Both the position numbers and the translations under genes were made by a program. From JBHELG01 sp046263195 (lineage in GTDB: Bacteria > Actinomycetota > Nitriliruptoria > Nitriliruptorales > JAHWKO01): a DNA stretch of 27,235 nucleotides. The stretch is from the NCBI GenBank assembly GCA_046263195.1, contig JBHELG010000016.1, forward strand, positions 1-27,235, in the 5' to 3' direction. Of the stretch, positions 17,501-24,142 are shown piece after piece. Within the stretch, counting starts at the first letter, position 1, and the number at the start of each line of letters is the position of its first letter. The notes below the pieces were generated by a model. That model was given only the letters and a program-made list of their open reading frames with translations, was not told the DNA's origin and made no database searches.

Positions 17501-17606
17501 CGAGCAGACCGTGGAGAAGCTCGCTGAGCATGACCGTCAGCTCCGGCGCGTCTGCCTGCTCATCGGCCTGCCCCAGGTTCAAGTTGGAGGCGAGGGGGCC
17601 GTGTGA
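14556..17606 (+). CDS. ABC exporter (MsbA-like) fused to a degenerate aminoglycoside-phosphotransferase-like domain (1016 aa)
   Basis: Residues 1-330 form a six-helix exporter domain (helices near 24-50, 76-95, 155-177, 180-198, 265-287 and 297-312). Residues 355-575 are an ATPase domain with Walker A GRTGAGKTT (392-400), Q-loop Gln440, signature LSGGERQR (496-503), Walker B ILILDE (Glu521) and H-loop His552, all intact. A low-complexity Gly/Ser/Pro linker (about 575-690) joins an APH/choline-kinase-like domain: IIAKV (Lys746), RVERLIYEE as helix C, and LLLDWEMAGWGPPVADL with metal-site Asp917. The catalytic loop reads HGRVGAAT (894-901), so the usual HGD aspartate is Arg896 and the loop Asn is Thr901. 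Exporters of this type are homodimers moving lipids or lipid-linked glycans. The kinase-like part may sense or bind a ligand (inference). The GTG start has only a weak site upstream; GTG 14583 or ATG 14601 are alternatives. Confidence 0.85.
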   Translation: MEEKRTADRVLLRRVMAQARPQWPFILAVMLVDLLGTPLALLQPVPLAIAVDSILGEEPLPRPLQVVLGSASASKFAALAAVTAFLLLVVLLNQLQDAASEFLKTRTGENLTLDFQTRLFRHAQRLSLAYHDARGTTDSIYRTQYDAYSVWHLTIGGLLPFITNGFTLVAMIYVSARIDWQLALVALIVAPALLALAHWYRARARNWYHESKEYESDALEVVQEVLTALRVVKAFGREDAEEQRFRRRAGQSMRTRIRLAVAESAFGSVISLTTAVGTALVLFVGVRNVEAGVLTLGSLLLILSYLIQLYSPLEQLSWEIGDLQSSLASAERAFELLDQEPDVPEHPDARTLERANGRLEFREVTFSYDGEHEVLRNISFLLEPGTKLGIAGRTGAGKTTLVNLAARFYDPVSGAILLDDVDLRDYRLADLRNQFGIVLQEPVLFSATIAENIGYARPEASSEEIAAAARAANAHDFIVALPEGYDTEVGERGMRLSGGERQRISLARAFLKDAPILILDEPTSAVDLRTEALIMEAMERLMSGRTVLMIAHRLSTLENCDARIVLEEGQITSATGAIRSTLGSPAPASDGSEESAPAGDDRVTSVDAAPPLHAPGGSAEEFSWSGSGLGSTETVTSGGADPDRGGRGTQPVGTAVNGRESALIAALSDHAARLPSFAASTAPHDPLDVAAPAIFEEHPAFQAWLRLGGGGEAPSLIEPLWDGTSGHSSGFRLHGLGVAGAPIIAKVTAGEQLRVERLIYEEVLPRLAVPAAQYLGVTPGDDGERWLFLAAPTGDAFDASSPVHRVIAMDWFALLHTRSSQLDLRGLLPDRVPAYYLNQLRLTRQRLRGAFEAPDLPLRERVVLRAVSDRYDMLEWNWEHLARCTEGVPFSLVHGRVGAATASVRPGDPSLPFLLLDWEMAGWGPPVADLQPLALGRYSDRVRAAWTGVSRRKLSAAALAGSVFRLLDLLEFQTRQPDWLRAEQTVEKLAEHDRQLRRVCLLIGLPQVQVGGEGAV

Positions 17607-18841
17607 GGGTGGCCCTCGTCTCCCAGGAGTACCCTCCCGAGACTGCGCATGGGGGAATCGCCTCCCAGACGTACCTGAAGGCGCACGGCCTCGCGGAGCT
17701 GGGTCACGAGGTGCTCGTCATATCGCACAGCACCGATGGCGAACGCCACACTTTCCACGACCGTGACGTCGCCGTGACGCGGATACCCGGAGCGCCCCCG
17801 GGCCTCCGCACCCACACGGAGGTCGCGCGCTGGCTCGCCTACAGCCACCAGGTCGCGGCGGAGCTGGCGACGGTGCACGCGTGCACACCCTTCGATCTCG
17901 TCGACTTCCCGGAGTTCGGTGCCGAGGGTTTCGTCCACCTGCTGAACCGGACGGCCTGGCATGGGGTACCAACGCTGGTCCAACTTCACGGCCCGCTGGT
18001 CATGCTGGCCCACGTCCTGGGCTGGCCCGAACGGCAGTCGGAGCTCTACCACGTGGGGACCTTCATGGAGGCCACCTGTTTGCGCCTGGCTGACGCCGTC
18101 TACTCGTCGAGCAGATGCAGTGCTGACTGGTGCGTCGAGTACTACGGGTTGGAGAAGGTGGTTCCCGTGCTGCACATGGGCGTGGACACGGACTTGTTCG
18201 CCCCCCGTCCCGCTGAGCGCGATGACCGGCCGACGATCCTGTTCGTAGGCAGGATCGCCCCGAGCAAGGGAGTCGAGGTGCTCCTGGGGGCCTCCCTCGC
18301 GCTGGCGAGGCAGCTACCAGACCTGCGCCTGCGGCTCGTCGGATTCGGTGAACCTCGATTCCTGGAGTTGCTGCGAGACCGTGCGCGGGAGGCCGGTTTT
18401 CCCCGTCTCCTGGAGCTGGTGGGTCCTCTGCCTACTGCGAGTCTCCCCGAGGAGTTCTGTCGAGCCGACGTGTTCGCCGCTCCCTCCCTCTACGAGGGAG
18501 GGCCGGGACTCGTGTACCTCGAGGCGATGGCGTGTGGGCTGCCGGTCATCGCCTGCGAGGGCAGCGGGGCAGCCGAGGTCGTATGGCACGACGAGAACGG
18601 AAGGCTCGTGCCACCTGGGGACGTGGCGTCCCTCGAGCGTTGTCTGCGTTCCTTGTTCGAGGACGACGAGGAGCGCCGCGCATTGGGCTACCGGGCGCGC
18701 GGCTACGTCCTGCGCGAAGCGGACACGCGACTTGCCGTGCGGCGGCTGGCGTCGCTGTATCAGGAAGTCCTCGCCGGAGAACGGCGACGCCTGACGCACG
18801 CAGCTGGTGCTCGGGAAGACGCCGAAGAGGAGGCGGTGTAA
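17603..18841 (+). CDS. GT4 family glycosyltransferase (412 aa)
   Basis: The GTG at 17603 overlaps the exporter stop as GTGA and starts the expected strand RVALVSQEYPPETAHGGIAS, with the Gly-Gly acceptor loop at residues 17-18. The donor half has ILFVGRIAPSKGVEVLLGAS (Arg217, Lys222) and LYEGGPGLVYLEAMACGLPV with the glutamate pair Glu298/Glu307 in nearly standard E-x7-E form. The enzyme should be a retaining sugar transferase acting at the inner membrane face. The C-terminal 20 residues are acidic. The PIG-L deacetylase gene starts directly after its TAA stop (zero spacing), which suggests the two are made together. Confidence 0.92.
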   Translation: MRVALVSQEYPPETAHGGIASQTYLKAHGLAELGHEVLVISHSTDGERHTFHDRDVAVTRIPGAPPGLRTHTEVARWLAYSHQVAAELATVHACTPFDLVDFPEFGAEGFVHLLNRTAWHGVPTLVQLHGPLVMLAHVLGWPERQSELYHVGTFMEATCLRLADAVYSSSRCSADWCVEYYGLEKVVPVLHMGVDTDLFAPRPAERDDRPTILFVGRIAPSKGVEVLLGASLALARQLPDLRLRLVGFGEPRFLELLRDRAREAGFPRLLELVGPLPTASLPEEFCRADVFAAPSLYEGGPGLVYLEAMACGLPVIACEGSGAAEVVWHDENGRLVPPGDVASLERCLRSLFEDDEERRALGYRARGYVLREADTRLAVRRLASLYQEVLAGERRRLTHAAGAREDAEEEAV

Positions 18842-19507
18842 ATGAGGAAGGTCCTGCTCGTGAGTCCTCACCCGGATGACGAGTCGATCGGGTGCGGTGG
18901 CACGCTCCGTCGGCACGTCCTGGCTGGGGACGACGTGCGTGTGATCTTTCTCACGTCCGGCGAATGGGGCGGCTGGGCCGAATCGCCCGAAGAGTTGGCT
19001 CGTAGGCGGGAGCAGGAGGCCGCGTCCGCAGCCGCGATCCTGGGCGTCTCCCAACTCGAGTTCTGGCGCGAGCCGGACGGGATGCTGCGGGCGACGGAGC
19101 CTCTCGTGGCCCGCCTGGCGGATCTCATGGCCAGCTGGGATCCGATGATCGTCTATGTGCCGCACCCCCACGAGGACAGCCCCGACCACCAGGCTGCGGC
19201 GCGTGTCGTCAGGCGCGCCCGGAGGCGCCTCGATGGTGCCGCCCCCACCTGCTTCTTCTTCGAGATCTGGACGCCGATACGCCGATTCGATCAGATCGTC
19301 GATATCACCGAGGTGCTGGAGACGAAACTCGACGCGATCCGAGCCCATACAAGCCAATGCGAGTTGATGCGCTTCGACGACGCCGCACTCGGTCTGGCCC
19401 GCTACCGCGGCGAGATGCACTCCTGGCCGGGCGGCGACTACGCGGAGGTCTTCTCCGTCGAGGGGGACAACCTGGAACTGTTCGAACGCGAGGAGCAGGA
19501 CGAGTGA
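18842..19507 (+). CDS. PIG-L/LmbE family deacetylase (221 aa)
   Basis: The N-terminus VLLVSPHPDDESIGCGG carries the family's zinc motif PHPDDE at residues 9-14 (His10, Asp13). HPHEDSPDH at 108-116 supplies the third zinc ligand, His116. The length is normal. Members remove N-acetyl groups from GlcNAc-type substrates (PIG-L, MshB, BshB). In this cluster a sugar N-deacetylation of the glycan or its lipid-linked precursor is the likely role, perhaps freeing an amine for the FemAB-like acyltransferases (inference). It is the last gene of the + strand run and abuts the GT4 gene. A gene converges on it 38 bp downstream. Confidence 0.93.
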   Translation: MRKVLLVSPHPDDESIGCGGTLRRHVLAGDDVRVIFLTSGEWGGWAESPEELARRREQEAASAAAILGVSQLEFWREPDGMLRATEPLVARLADLMASWDPMIVYVPHPHEDSPDHQAAARVVRRARRRLDGAAPTCFFFEIWTPIRRFDQIVDITEVLETKLDAIRAHTSQCELMRFDDAALGLARYRGEMHSWPGGDYAEVFSVEGDNLELFEREEQDE

Positions 19508-19538
19508 CGCCAGGAGGGGCGGGGGTTGCCCTCGTCAC
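19504..19538. terminator. Possible bidirectional terminator hairpin
   Basis: Between the convergent stops at 19507 and 19546, GTGAC (19504-19508) can pair with GTCAC (19534-19538), and GAGGG (19514-19518) with CCCTC (19529-19533), giving a bulged stem around a G-rich loop. There is no T-tract, so intrinsic termination is uncertain. Confidence 0.3.
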
Positions 19539-19545
19539 GGGACGG

Positions 19546-20679
19546 TCAGGCGAGGGCGCGTTCGAGCAGCCCCGCTACCACTTTGCGCGCGTCGAAGTGC
19601 TCTTCCACGAGCTGGCGCGCAAGTCGGGCGTGATGATCGTAGTCGGCCTCCACGGTCGCGAGGGCCCGCACCGCCTCGTGGGGACTGTGGAAGCGGAACA
19701 GGCCGCTCGCGTCCGGCAGGATCCCGCTGGGCCCGGTGTGCTGCACGATCGCCGGTTTCCCGCTGGCCAGGTAGCAGAGCGTGCGGTCGCTGATCCAGGC
19801 GTTGCGAAGCCGCATGCAGGAGGGCTTGGCGCAGCTGAACTCTCCCCGCGACGCCTGGATGTATGCGCGATAGTCGCTTGGGGTGGAGGCGACTCGCCGT
19901 CCCTCGCGCACGCTCCAGCCCCGTTGCTCCAGCATGCGGCGCTCATCCTCCTCGTCCTGCGCAAGGTCGAGTGCGAGCTCGAGACGGGCCGTCGTATGTG
20001 TGGGGAGGTCGAGGTAGTCCCGGAAGCTCTCGCGCTTGCTGTTGTCGAACGCCACCTCCTCCACGACCAGCCACTCGTCCCACCAATGACACACGGTGGT
20101 GTAGGCGGCATCTGGACCCGCACGGGCGAGGGGCCATTGGTCGAGGATGACGGGGGGAGGCGTGTAGTGCCACTCCAGACCGCAGTCGGGGAAGGCAGCC
20201 GCCGGAGTCCCGACGGTCTCCCCGATCGAGAAGTTGATGTCGTGTGGTGCCACGACGAGCTCACCCCTGCTCATCCACACCTGCAGCAGGCCAGGATCGA
20301 TGTCGACCAGTGCGGTACGGCGCAGGTTCAGCCCCTGCCGCAGCCTCTCCAACTCGACGGGGGTCGTGTAGCCGATGTCCAGGAGCAGATCAACGGGGTC
20401 CCACGTCGGCGGGACGAGCCACTCATCCCGACCTTCGTCTCCCCCGGCGCGCCGCACCGCCATGCTTGGAGCCAGCCCGTAGGGAGACAGCCGGTCCCGC
20501 AACGACCGGAGCCTGCTTTCGGTCTCTCCCGGCCTGTCGTCCGCGTAGGCGAACTCGACCCAGATGAGCTGGCAACCGAGGGAGCGCAGCCCCAGCGCCC
20601 AGTTGAGGTAGACCCAGAAGTGACCACCTCCCTCGGGATAATCCAATGTGTTCGCGCGCAGGGCGACAGTTGTCGTCAT
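19546..20679 (-). CDS. GT-B-like glycosyltransferase-related protein, paralogue A (377 aa)
   Basis: The N-terminus has GGGHFWVYLNWALGLRSLG, a Rossmann strand and acceptor-loop pattern of GT-B enzymes. The C-terminal third holds YRAYIQASRGEFSCAKPS (270-287), then LCYLASGKPAIVQHTG (301-316) and FRFHSPHEAVRAL (328-340). This matches the C-terminal part of CgeB-like/Glyco_trans_1_2-type proteins, where CYLASGKP follows the donor site. It is clearly homologous to the protein encoded divergently across 227 bp. No signal peptide or membrane helix is seen. A sugar transferase role is likely but the substrate is unknown. The ATG at 20677-20679 has only a GGCGGGT right next to it as a possible ribosome site. 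Confidence 0.7.
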   Translation of the reverse strand: MTTTVALRANTLDYPEGGGHFWVYLNWALGLRSLGCQLIWVEFAYADDRPGETESRLRSLRDRLSPYGLAPSMAVRRAGGDEGRDEWLVPPTWDPVDLLLDIGYTTPVELERLRQGLNLRRTALVDIDPGLLQVWMSRGELVVAPHDINFSIGETVGTPAAAFPDCGLEWHYTPPPVILDQWPLARAGPDAAYTTVCHWWDEWLVVEEVAFDNSKRESFRDYLDLPTHTTARLELALDLAQDEEDERRMLEQRGWSVREGRRVASTPSDYRAYIQASRGEFSCAKPSCMRLRNAWISDRTLCYLASGKPAIVQHTGPSGILPDASGLFRFHSPHEAVRALATVEADYDHHARLARQLVEEHFDARKVVAGLLERALA

Positions 20680-20906
20680 ACCCGCCTGTTTACCAAATCT
20701 TGCTCTCTCGGGAGTGGGACGGGGACAAAAATGCGCGAGCGTTTCTCAGTCCGGAACGGCGAAAGAGGACATCTCGGTTTCGCGTGGTCACCTCCCCGAA
20801 CCCGCTGGCACGACTGTCCCGATAGCACTGCAGTGACCAGTGGCGCCGGGAGGCCCACAACAGGTGTCAGCCGGCAGCCGGGACGACCCAAACCCCGGAG
20901 CATGGC
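20680..20906. promoter_or_regulatory. Divergent intergenic region between paralogues
   Basis: A 227-bp spacer lies between two divergent, homologous genes and should contain both promoters. The stretch 20690-20710 next to the minus-strand gene is locally AT-rich. CCCGGAG at 20894-20900 is a good ribosome site for the + gene. I could not identify paired -35/-10 boxes with confidence and saw no credible gene. Confidence 0.35.
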
Positions 20907-22079
20907 ATGACCGGACGGTTGCGTCTCGTGGTGCTTGGAATGATGGGGCGTTCCCCTTTTGGCGGCCAGACCTGGCTCTATTTGAACTGGATTCAGGCCT
21001 TGCGGGCGTCGGGACACGACGTCTATTACGTCGAAGACGACACGGTCTGGCCGTACGACCCTGTAACCAACCAGATAACCGACGATTGTGCCTATGCGGT
21101 GGGCCACATCGCCCGCTGTATGGAGCACATCGGCATGCCGAACCGCTGGGCCTTCCGCTTCGCCAACCGCAAGGACGCCTGCTGGGGTATGAGCGACGGG
21201 CAGCTGAACAGGCTGTACGCCAGCAGCGATGCCCTGTTGAACATCGGTGGCGCCACCGCCCTGCGCGACGAGCACGCCAGGGCGAAGCTGCGCGTCTACG
21301 TGGAGACCGATCCGGTGACAGTCGAACTGCGTCTCGCCGCTGGCGATCAGGTCGACGACTGGGTTCTCACGGACCATGACGTCTTCGCCACCTACGCGGA
21401 GAACTACGGCGCGCCCGACTGTGGCGTACCCCTACTGGGAATCGACTTTCTCAAGACCCGCCAGCCGATCGATCTGGACCTGTGGCCTCCCGTCTTCACG
21501 CCGGACGCGGACCGCTTCACCACGATCGGTAACTACCGTCAGACAGGGAAGGACGTCCTCTTCCAGGGTGACATCTATTCGTGGAGCAAGCACCTCCAGT
21601 GGGAGCGCATCTCCGACCTCCCGGCACGAACCCGGCAGCGGTTCGAGCTGGCCCTTTACGCGGAGGACCCACAGGACGTGCGGCACCTGCGTTCCAAGGG
21701 TTGGGAGGTGCGGTCACCGCTGCAGTTCTCCCTCGATGTCTTCGGCGCCTACCCGCAATACATCCGCGACTCCCGCGCGGAGCTGACCGTCGCGAAGGAT
21801 CAGAACGTGCGGCTGCGCAGTGGTTGGTTCAGCGAGCGTGACGTGTGTTACCTCGCGTCGGGAAAGCCGGTCGTGGCGCAGGAGACGGGCTTCAGCAATA
21901 TCATTCCGACCGGGGAAGGCCTGTTCCCGTTCACGAACAGCGACGAAGCCCTGGAAGCCGTCAGCCGCATAAACGACGATTACGCCAGGCAGTGCAAGGG
22001 CGCTCGAGCCCTGGCCGAGGAGTACTTCGACGGGCGGAAGATCGCCGCACGGTTGCTCGAGGACATCGGACTGACCTGA
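20907..22079 (+). CDS. GT-B-like glycosyltransferase-related protein, paralogue B (390 aa)
   Basis: Start ATG 20907 has GGAG six bases upstream; the ATG at 20902 is out of frame. The layout mirrors paralogue A: FGGQTWLYLNWIQALRASG near residues 18-36, YPQYIRDSRAELTVAKDQ (282-299), CYLASGKPVVAQETG (314-328) and FPFTNSDEALEAV (340-352), ending in a YFDGRKIAARLLEDIG helix. The middle region, including CWGMSDGQLNRLYASSDALL, has no counterpart of equal strength in A, so acceptors may differ. It is most like GT-B proteins of the CgeB/Glyco_trans_1_2 type. It is cytoplasmic by appearance and probably attaches a sugar in the same pathway (inference). The YdjC-type gene follows after 48 bp. Confidence 0.72.
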   Translation: MTGRLRLVVLGMMGRSPFGGQTWLYLNWIQALRASGHDVYYVEDDTVWPYDPVTNQITDDCAYAVGHIARCMEHIGMPNRWAFRFANRKDACWGMSDGQLNRLYASSDALLNIGGATALRDEHARAKLRVYVETDPVTVELRLAAGDQVDDWVLTDHDVFATYAENYGAPDCGVPLLGIDFLKTRQPIDLDLWPPVFTPDADRFTTIGNYRQTGKDVLFQGDIYSWSKHLQWERISDLPARTRQRFELALYAEDPQDVRHLRSKGWEVRSPLQFSLDVFGAYPQYIRDSRAELTVAKDQNVRLRSGWFSERDVCYLASGKPVVAQETGFSNIIPTGEGLFPFTNSDEALEAVSRINDDYARQCKGARALAEEYFDGRKIAARLLEDIGLT

Positions 22080-22110
22080 CATGGGCCCACCAGCCGTCGC
22101 TGTCAGGCGT

Positions 22111-22120
22111 CCTAGCTAGG
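22111..22120 (+). promoter_or_regulatory. CCTAGCTAGG palindrome beside the YdjC-type gene's ribosome site
   Basis: A perfect 10-bp palindrome with two overlapping CTAG cores ends inside the AGGG Shine-Dalgarno site (22118-22121) of the ATG at 22128. CTAG is generally scarce in bacterial DNA, so two together stand out. It could be an operator or chance. Confidence 0.25.
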
Positions 22121-22127
22121 GACCTGC

Positions 22128-22844
22128 ATGGGAAAGCATCTCATCGTCAATGCGGACGACTTCGGAGCCTCCCGAGGAGTCAACCGGGGAATCATCGAGG
22201 CGCACACGAACGGGATCGTCACAAGCGCCAGCATGATGGTAACCGGACGGGCCGTGAAGGAGGCCGTCTCGCTCAGCCGGGAGCATCCGACCCTCTCCGT
22301 CGGGCTCCACTGGGACGTCTGGGGCGAGGATGAGCGGGAGTTCGACATCCACGACGTGCCCGCGGTCCGGGTTGAATTCCAGCGCCAGCTCGACGAGTTC
22401 CAGCGGCTCATGGGCGGGCTGCCTACCCACATCGATACCCATCGTCACGCCCACTTCTTCGAGCACCTGACGCCGGTGTTCGAGGAGCTCGTGGCCCCGC
22501 TCGACCGGCCTTTGCGCGGAAGCTCGAAGGTGCGCTTCGTGGGAGGCTTCTACGCCCACTGGGAGTGGTTGGACGACGACCTCGAGCCGGTCATCGACCA
22601 TGACCTCGAGCACGTGAGTGTGGCGTACCTCGAGAAGCTGCTACGCGACGAGATCGGTGAGGGCTGGACCGAGCTGTCGTGCCATCCAGGCTACGTGACG
22701 GACGACTACCGGGCGGTGTATCTGTCGGAGCGAGAAGCCGAGCTGACCACCTTGACCCATCCGAGGGCCAAGGAGGTGCTTGATGAGCTCGGCATCCAGC
22801 TCGTCAGCTACCACGACTTACTGGACGCCTCCTCCGCATCCTGA
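22128..22844 (+). CDS. YdjC/ChbG-type carbohydrate deacetylase (238 aa)
   Basis: The first strand HLIVNADDFGASRGVNRGI carries the family's NADDFG metal motif (Asp10, Asp11). VGLHWDVW supplies His61, and HIDTHRHAHF (101-110) gives the histidine cluster near the zinc site. ELSCHPGYVTDDY (182-194) matches the late CHPG motif. Length is normal for ChbG-like enzymes, which remove N-acetyl groups from amino-sugar oligosaccharides, chitobiose in ChbG itself. In this cluster it would act on a glycan intermediate, which is inference. No signal peptide is seen. It is the second, unrelated deacetylase family here besides PIG-L. The minus-strand GT2 gene converges 29 bp downstream. Confidence 0.9.
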   Translation: MGKHLIVNADDFGASRGVNRGIIEAHTNGIVTSASMMVTGRAVKEAVSLSREHPTLSVGLHWDVWGEDEREFDIHDVPAVRVEFQRQLDEFQRLMGGLPTHIDTHRHAHFFEHLTPVFEELVAPLDRPLRGSSKVRFVGGFYAHWEWLDDDLEPVIDHDLEHVSVAYLEKLLRDEIGEGWTELSCHPGYVTDDYRAVYLSEREAELTTLTHPRAKEVLDELGIQLVSYHDLLDASSAS

Positions 22845-22873
22845 CCGAGGAGAGTTGCTGCGCGGAGCGGTAG

Positions 22874-24007
22874 TCACGCGCCCAGGTCGTAGATCAGCAC
22901 GCGATCGTTCTGCAGGCGACAGGGGAAGCTCTGCCGGCAGTAGGCGACGAAATCCGCGTAGCACTCCAACCACCAGAACGCTGGCCAGGCGAAGACCAGA
23001 TAGCGCGCCCCTTGCTCCCTCAGGCGCTCCAACTCGCCGACCGCTTCAGCGTCGTCGGCTGGCGGACCCCACGAGACGCCGCAGCGCTCCGGGAAGGGGA
23101 AGCGCGGGCGGCCGAAGATCACGTCATCGGTACCCCACGCATCATCATCGATGAGAATCAAGGCTTCCCCCGGAGGCGCGATCGCGAAGATCTCGTCGAG
23201 GGACTCCTGGATCCTCGGCCACCAGGCGCGGCCGCGCCACACGCTCGTTTCGAAGGGCAGGCCGGCCCGCTGATAGTGGCGGGCCAGGAAAGCTGCCTGC
23301 TGCTCGAAATCTGACAGTCCCATCGCGAGTTTCTCCGCGAATCCGGCGCGCGAGTCGTAGGCGTTTGATCCGTGACGGCGGTAGAGGGCCTGAGGTACCT
23401 GCAGACGACGCAGGACGCCGAACGCAGGTGCCAGACCGAAGAGGTATGCGTCCGCGTACAGTCGGTAGGGGGTCTCGGGCATGGGCAGTACGGCCCGTAG
23501 GAAGTTCCTGGAGTACGCGTTTCCGGAGGTGGGCGGACTGGGCCAGGTCAGCTCGTTCATGGGCCCGTATCTGCGCACGGTTTCACGGAAGTCACCTTCC
23601 GGCAGATCGGGATCGAGGATCTCATCGGTGTCTTTGCCTGTGGCGTCGATGATGTGAAGTGGCCAATGGACCTTGACCACCTCTGACTCTCGGAAGAGCG
23701 CCACAGCCTCTTCGACCAACCGCGGCAGGAAGGCGTCGTCGGCATCGAGGAAGAAGACAACGTCACCCAGGCTCACCTCGAAGCCAGCGTTGAAGGCCGA
23801 TGCCTGGCCGCCGTTCTCCTTGAGGACCACCTGAACGTCGTTCTCGTAGCGCCGCAAAACTTCCCGCGAGCTGTCGCTCGAGCCGTCGTCGACGACGATC
23901 ACCTCTCGCGCCGAGTACGTCTGATTCAACGCGCTATCTATGGCCTCTTCGAGGTAGGCAGCGTAGTTGTAGTTGTTGATGATGATGCTCGCTTGAAGCT
24001 GTGGCAT
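22874..24007 (-). CDS. GT2 glycosyltransferase with unusual C-terminal extension (377 aa)
   Basis: The frame opens at 24118, but the first 37 codons have no similarity, and homology begins at the ATG at 24005-24007 (MPQLQASIIINNYNYAAYLE). The GT-A domain shows VIVVDDGSSDSS (37-48) and the metal-binding FFLDADDAF (85-93). Residues 1-260 make a complete GT2 enzyme. The last 110 or so residues form a separate module with ALILIDDDAWG and YLVFAWPAFWWLECY. I recognise this type of segment as an add-on in some polysaccharide-cluster proteins but know no function for it. The enzyme is probably soluble; donor and acceptor are unknown. It is divergent from the DUF4185 gene across about 135 bp. No strong ribosome site precedes the chosen start. 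Confidence 0.85.
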   Translation of the reverse strand: MPQLQASIIINNYNYAAYLEEAIDSALNQTYSAREVIVVDDGSSDSSREVLRRYENDVQVVLKENGGQASAFNAGFEVSLGDVVFFLDADDAFLPRLVEEAVALFRESEVVKVHWPLHIIDATGKDTDEILDPDLPEGDFRETVRRYGPMNELTWPSPPTSGNAYSRNFLRAVLPMPETPYRLYADAYLFGLAPAFGVLRRLQVPQALYRRHGSNAYDSRAGFAEKLAMGLSDFEQQAAFLARHYQRAGLPFETSVWRGRAWWPRIQESLDEIFAIAPPGEALILIDDDAWGTDDVIFGRPRFPFPERCGVSWGPPADDAEAVGELERLREQGARYLVFAWPAFWWLECYADFVAYCRQSFPCRLQNDRVLIYDLGA

Positions 24008-24142
24008 GGTGGCAGGATATCTGCCCGCAGAATGGGTACGTCGGGCTTCAGTAACGGATGCGACGCCGATCCCAACACGAGCGGTGGAGGCGGCGCGATA
24101 TTCCCGACGGCGCTCCATATGCGGCCGCCTGGGAGGAGTCGA
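24008..24142. promoter_or_regulatory. Divergent spacer between GT2 and DUF4185 genes
   Basis: With the starts chosen here, 135 bp separate the two divergent genes. Longer frames from both strands overlap in this interval, but neither extension looks like conserved protein. GGGAGGAG at 24131-24138 is a strong ribosome site for the + gene. I see no clear -35/-10 pair. Confidence 0.35.

Noticed and set aside
19357..20910. Long + strand open frame opposite the GT-B paralogue A
   Set aside because: The minus-strand protein aligns with its divergent paralogue, while the + frame matches nothing and overlaps the real PIG-L gene end.
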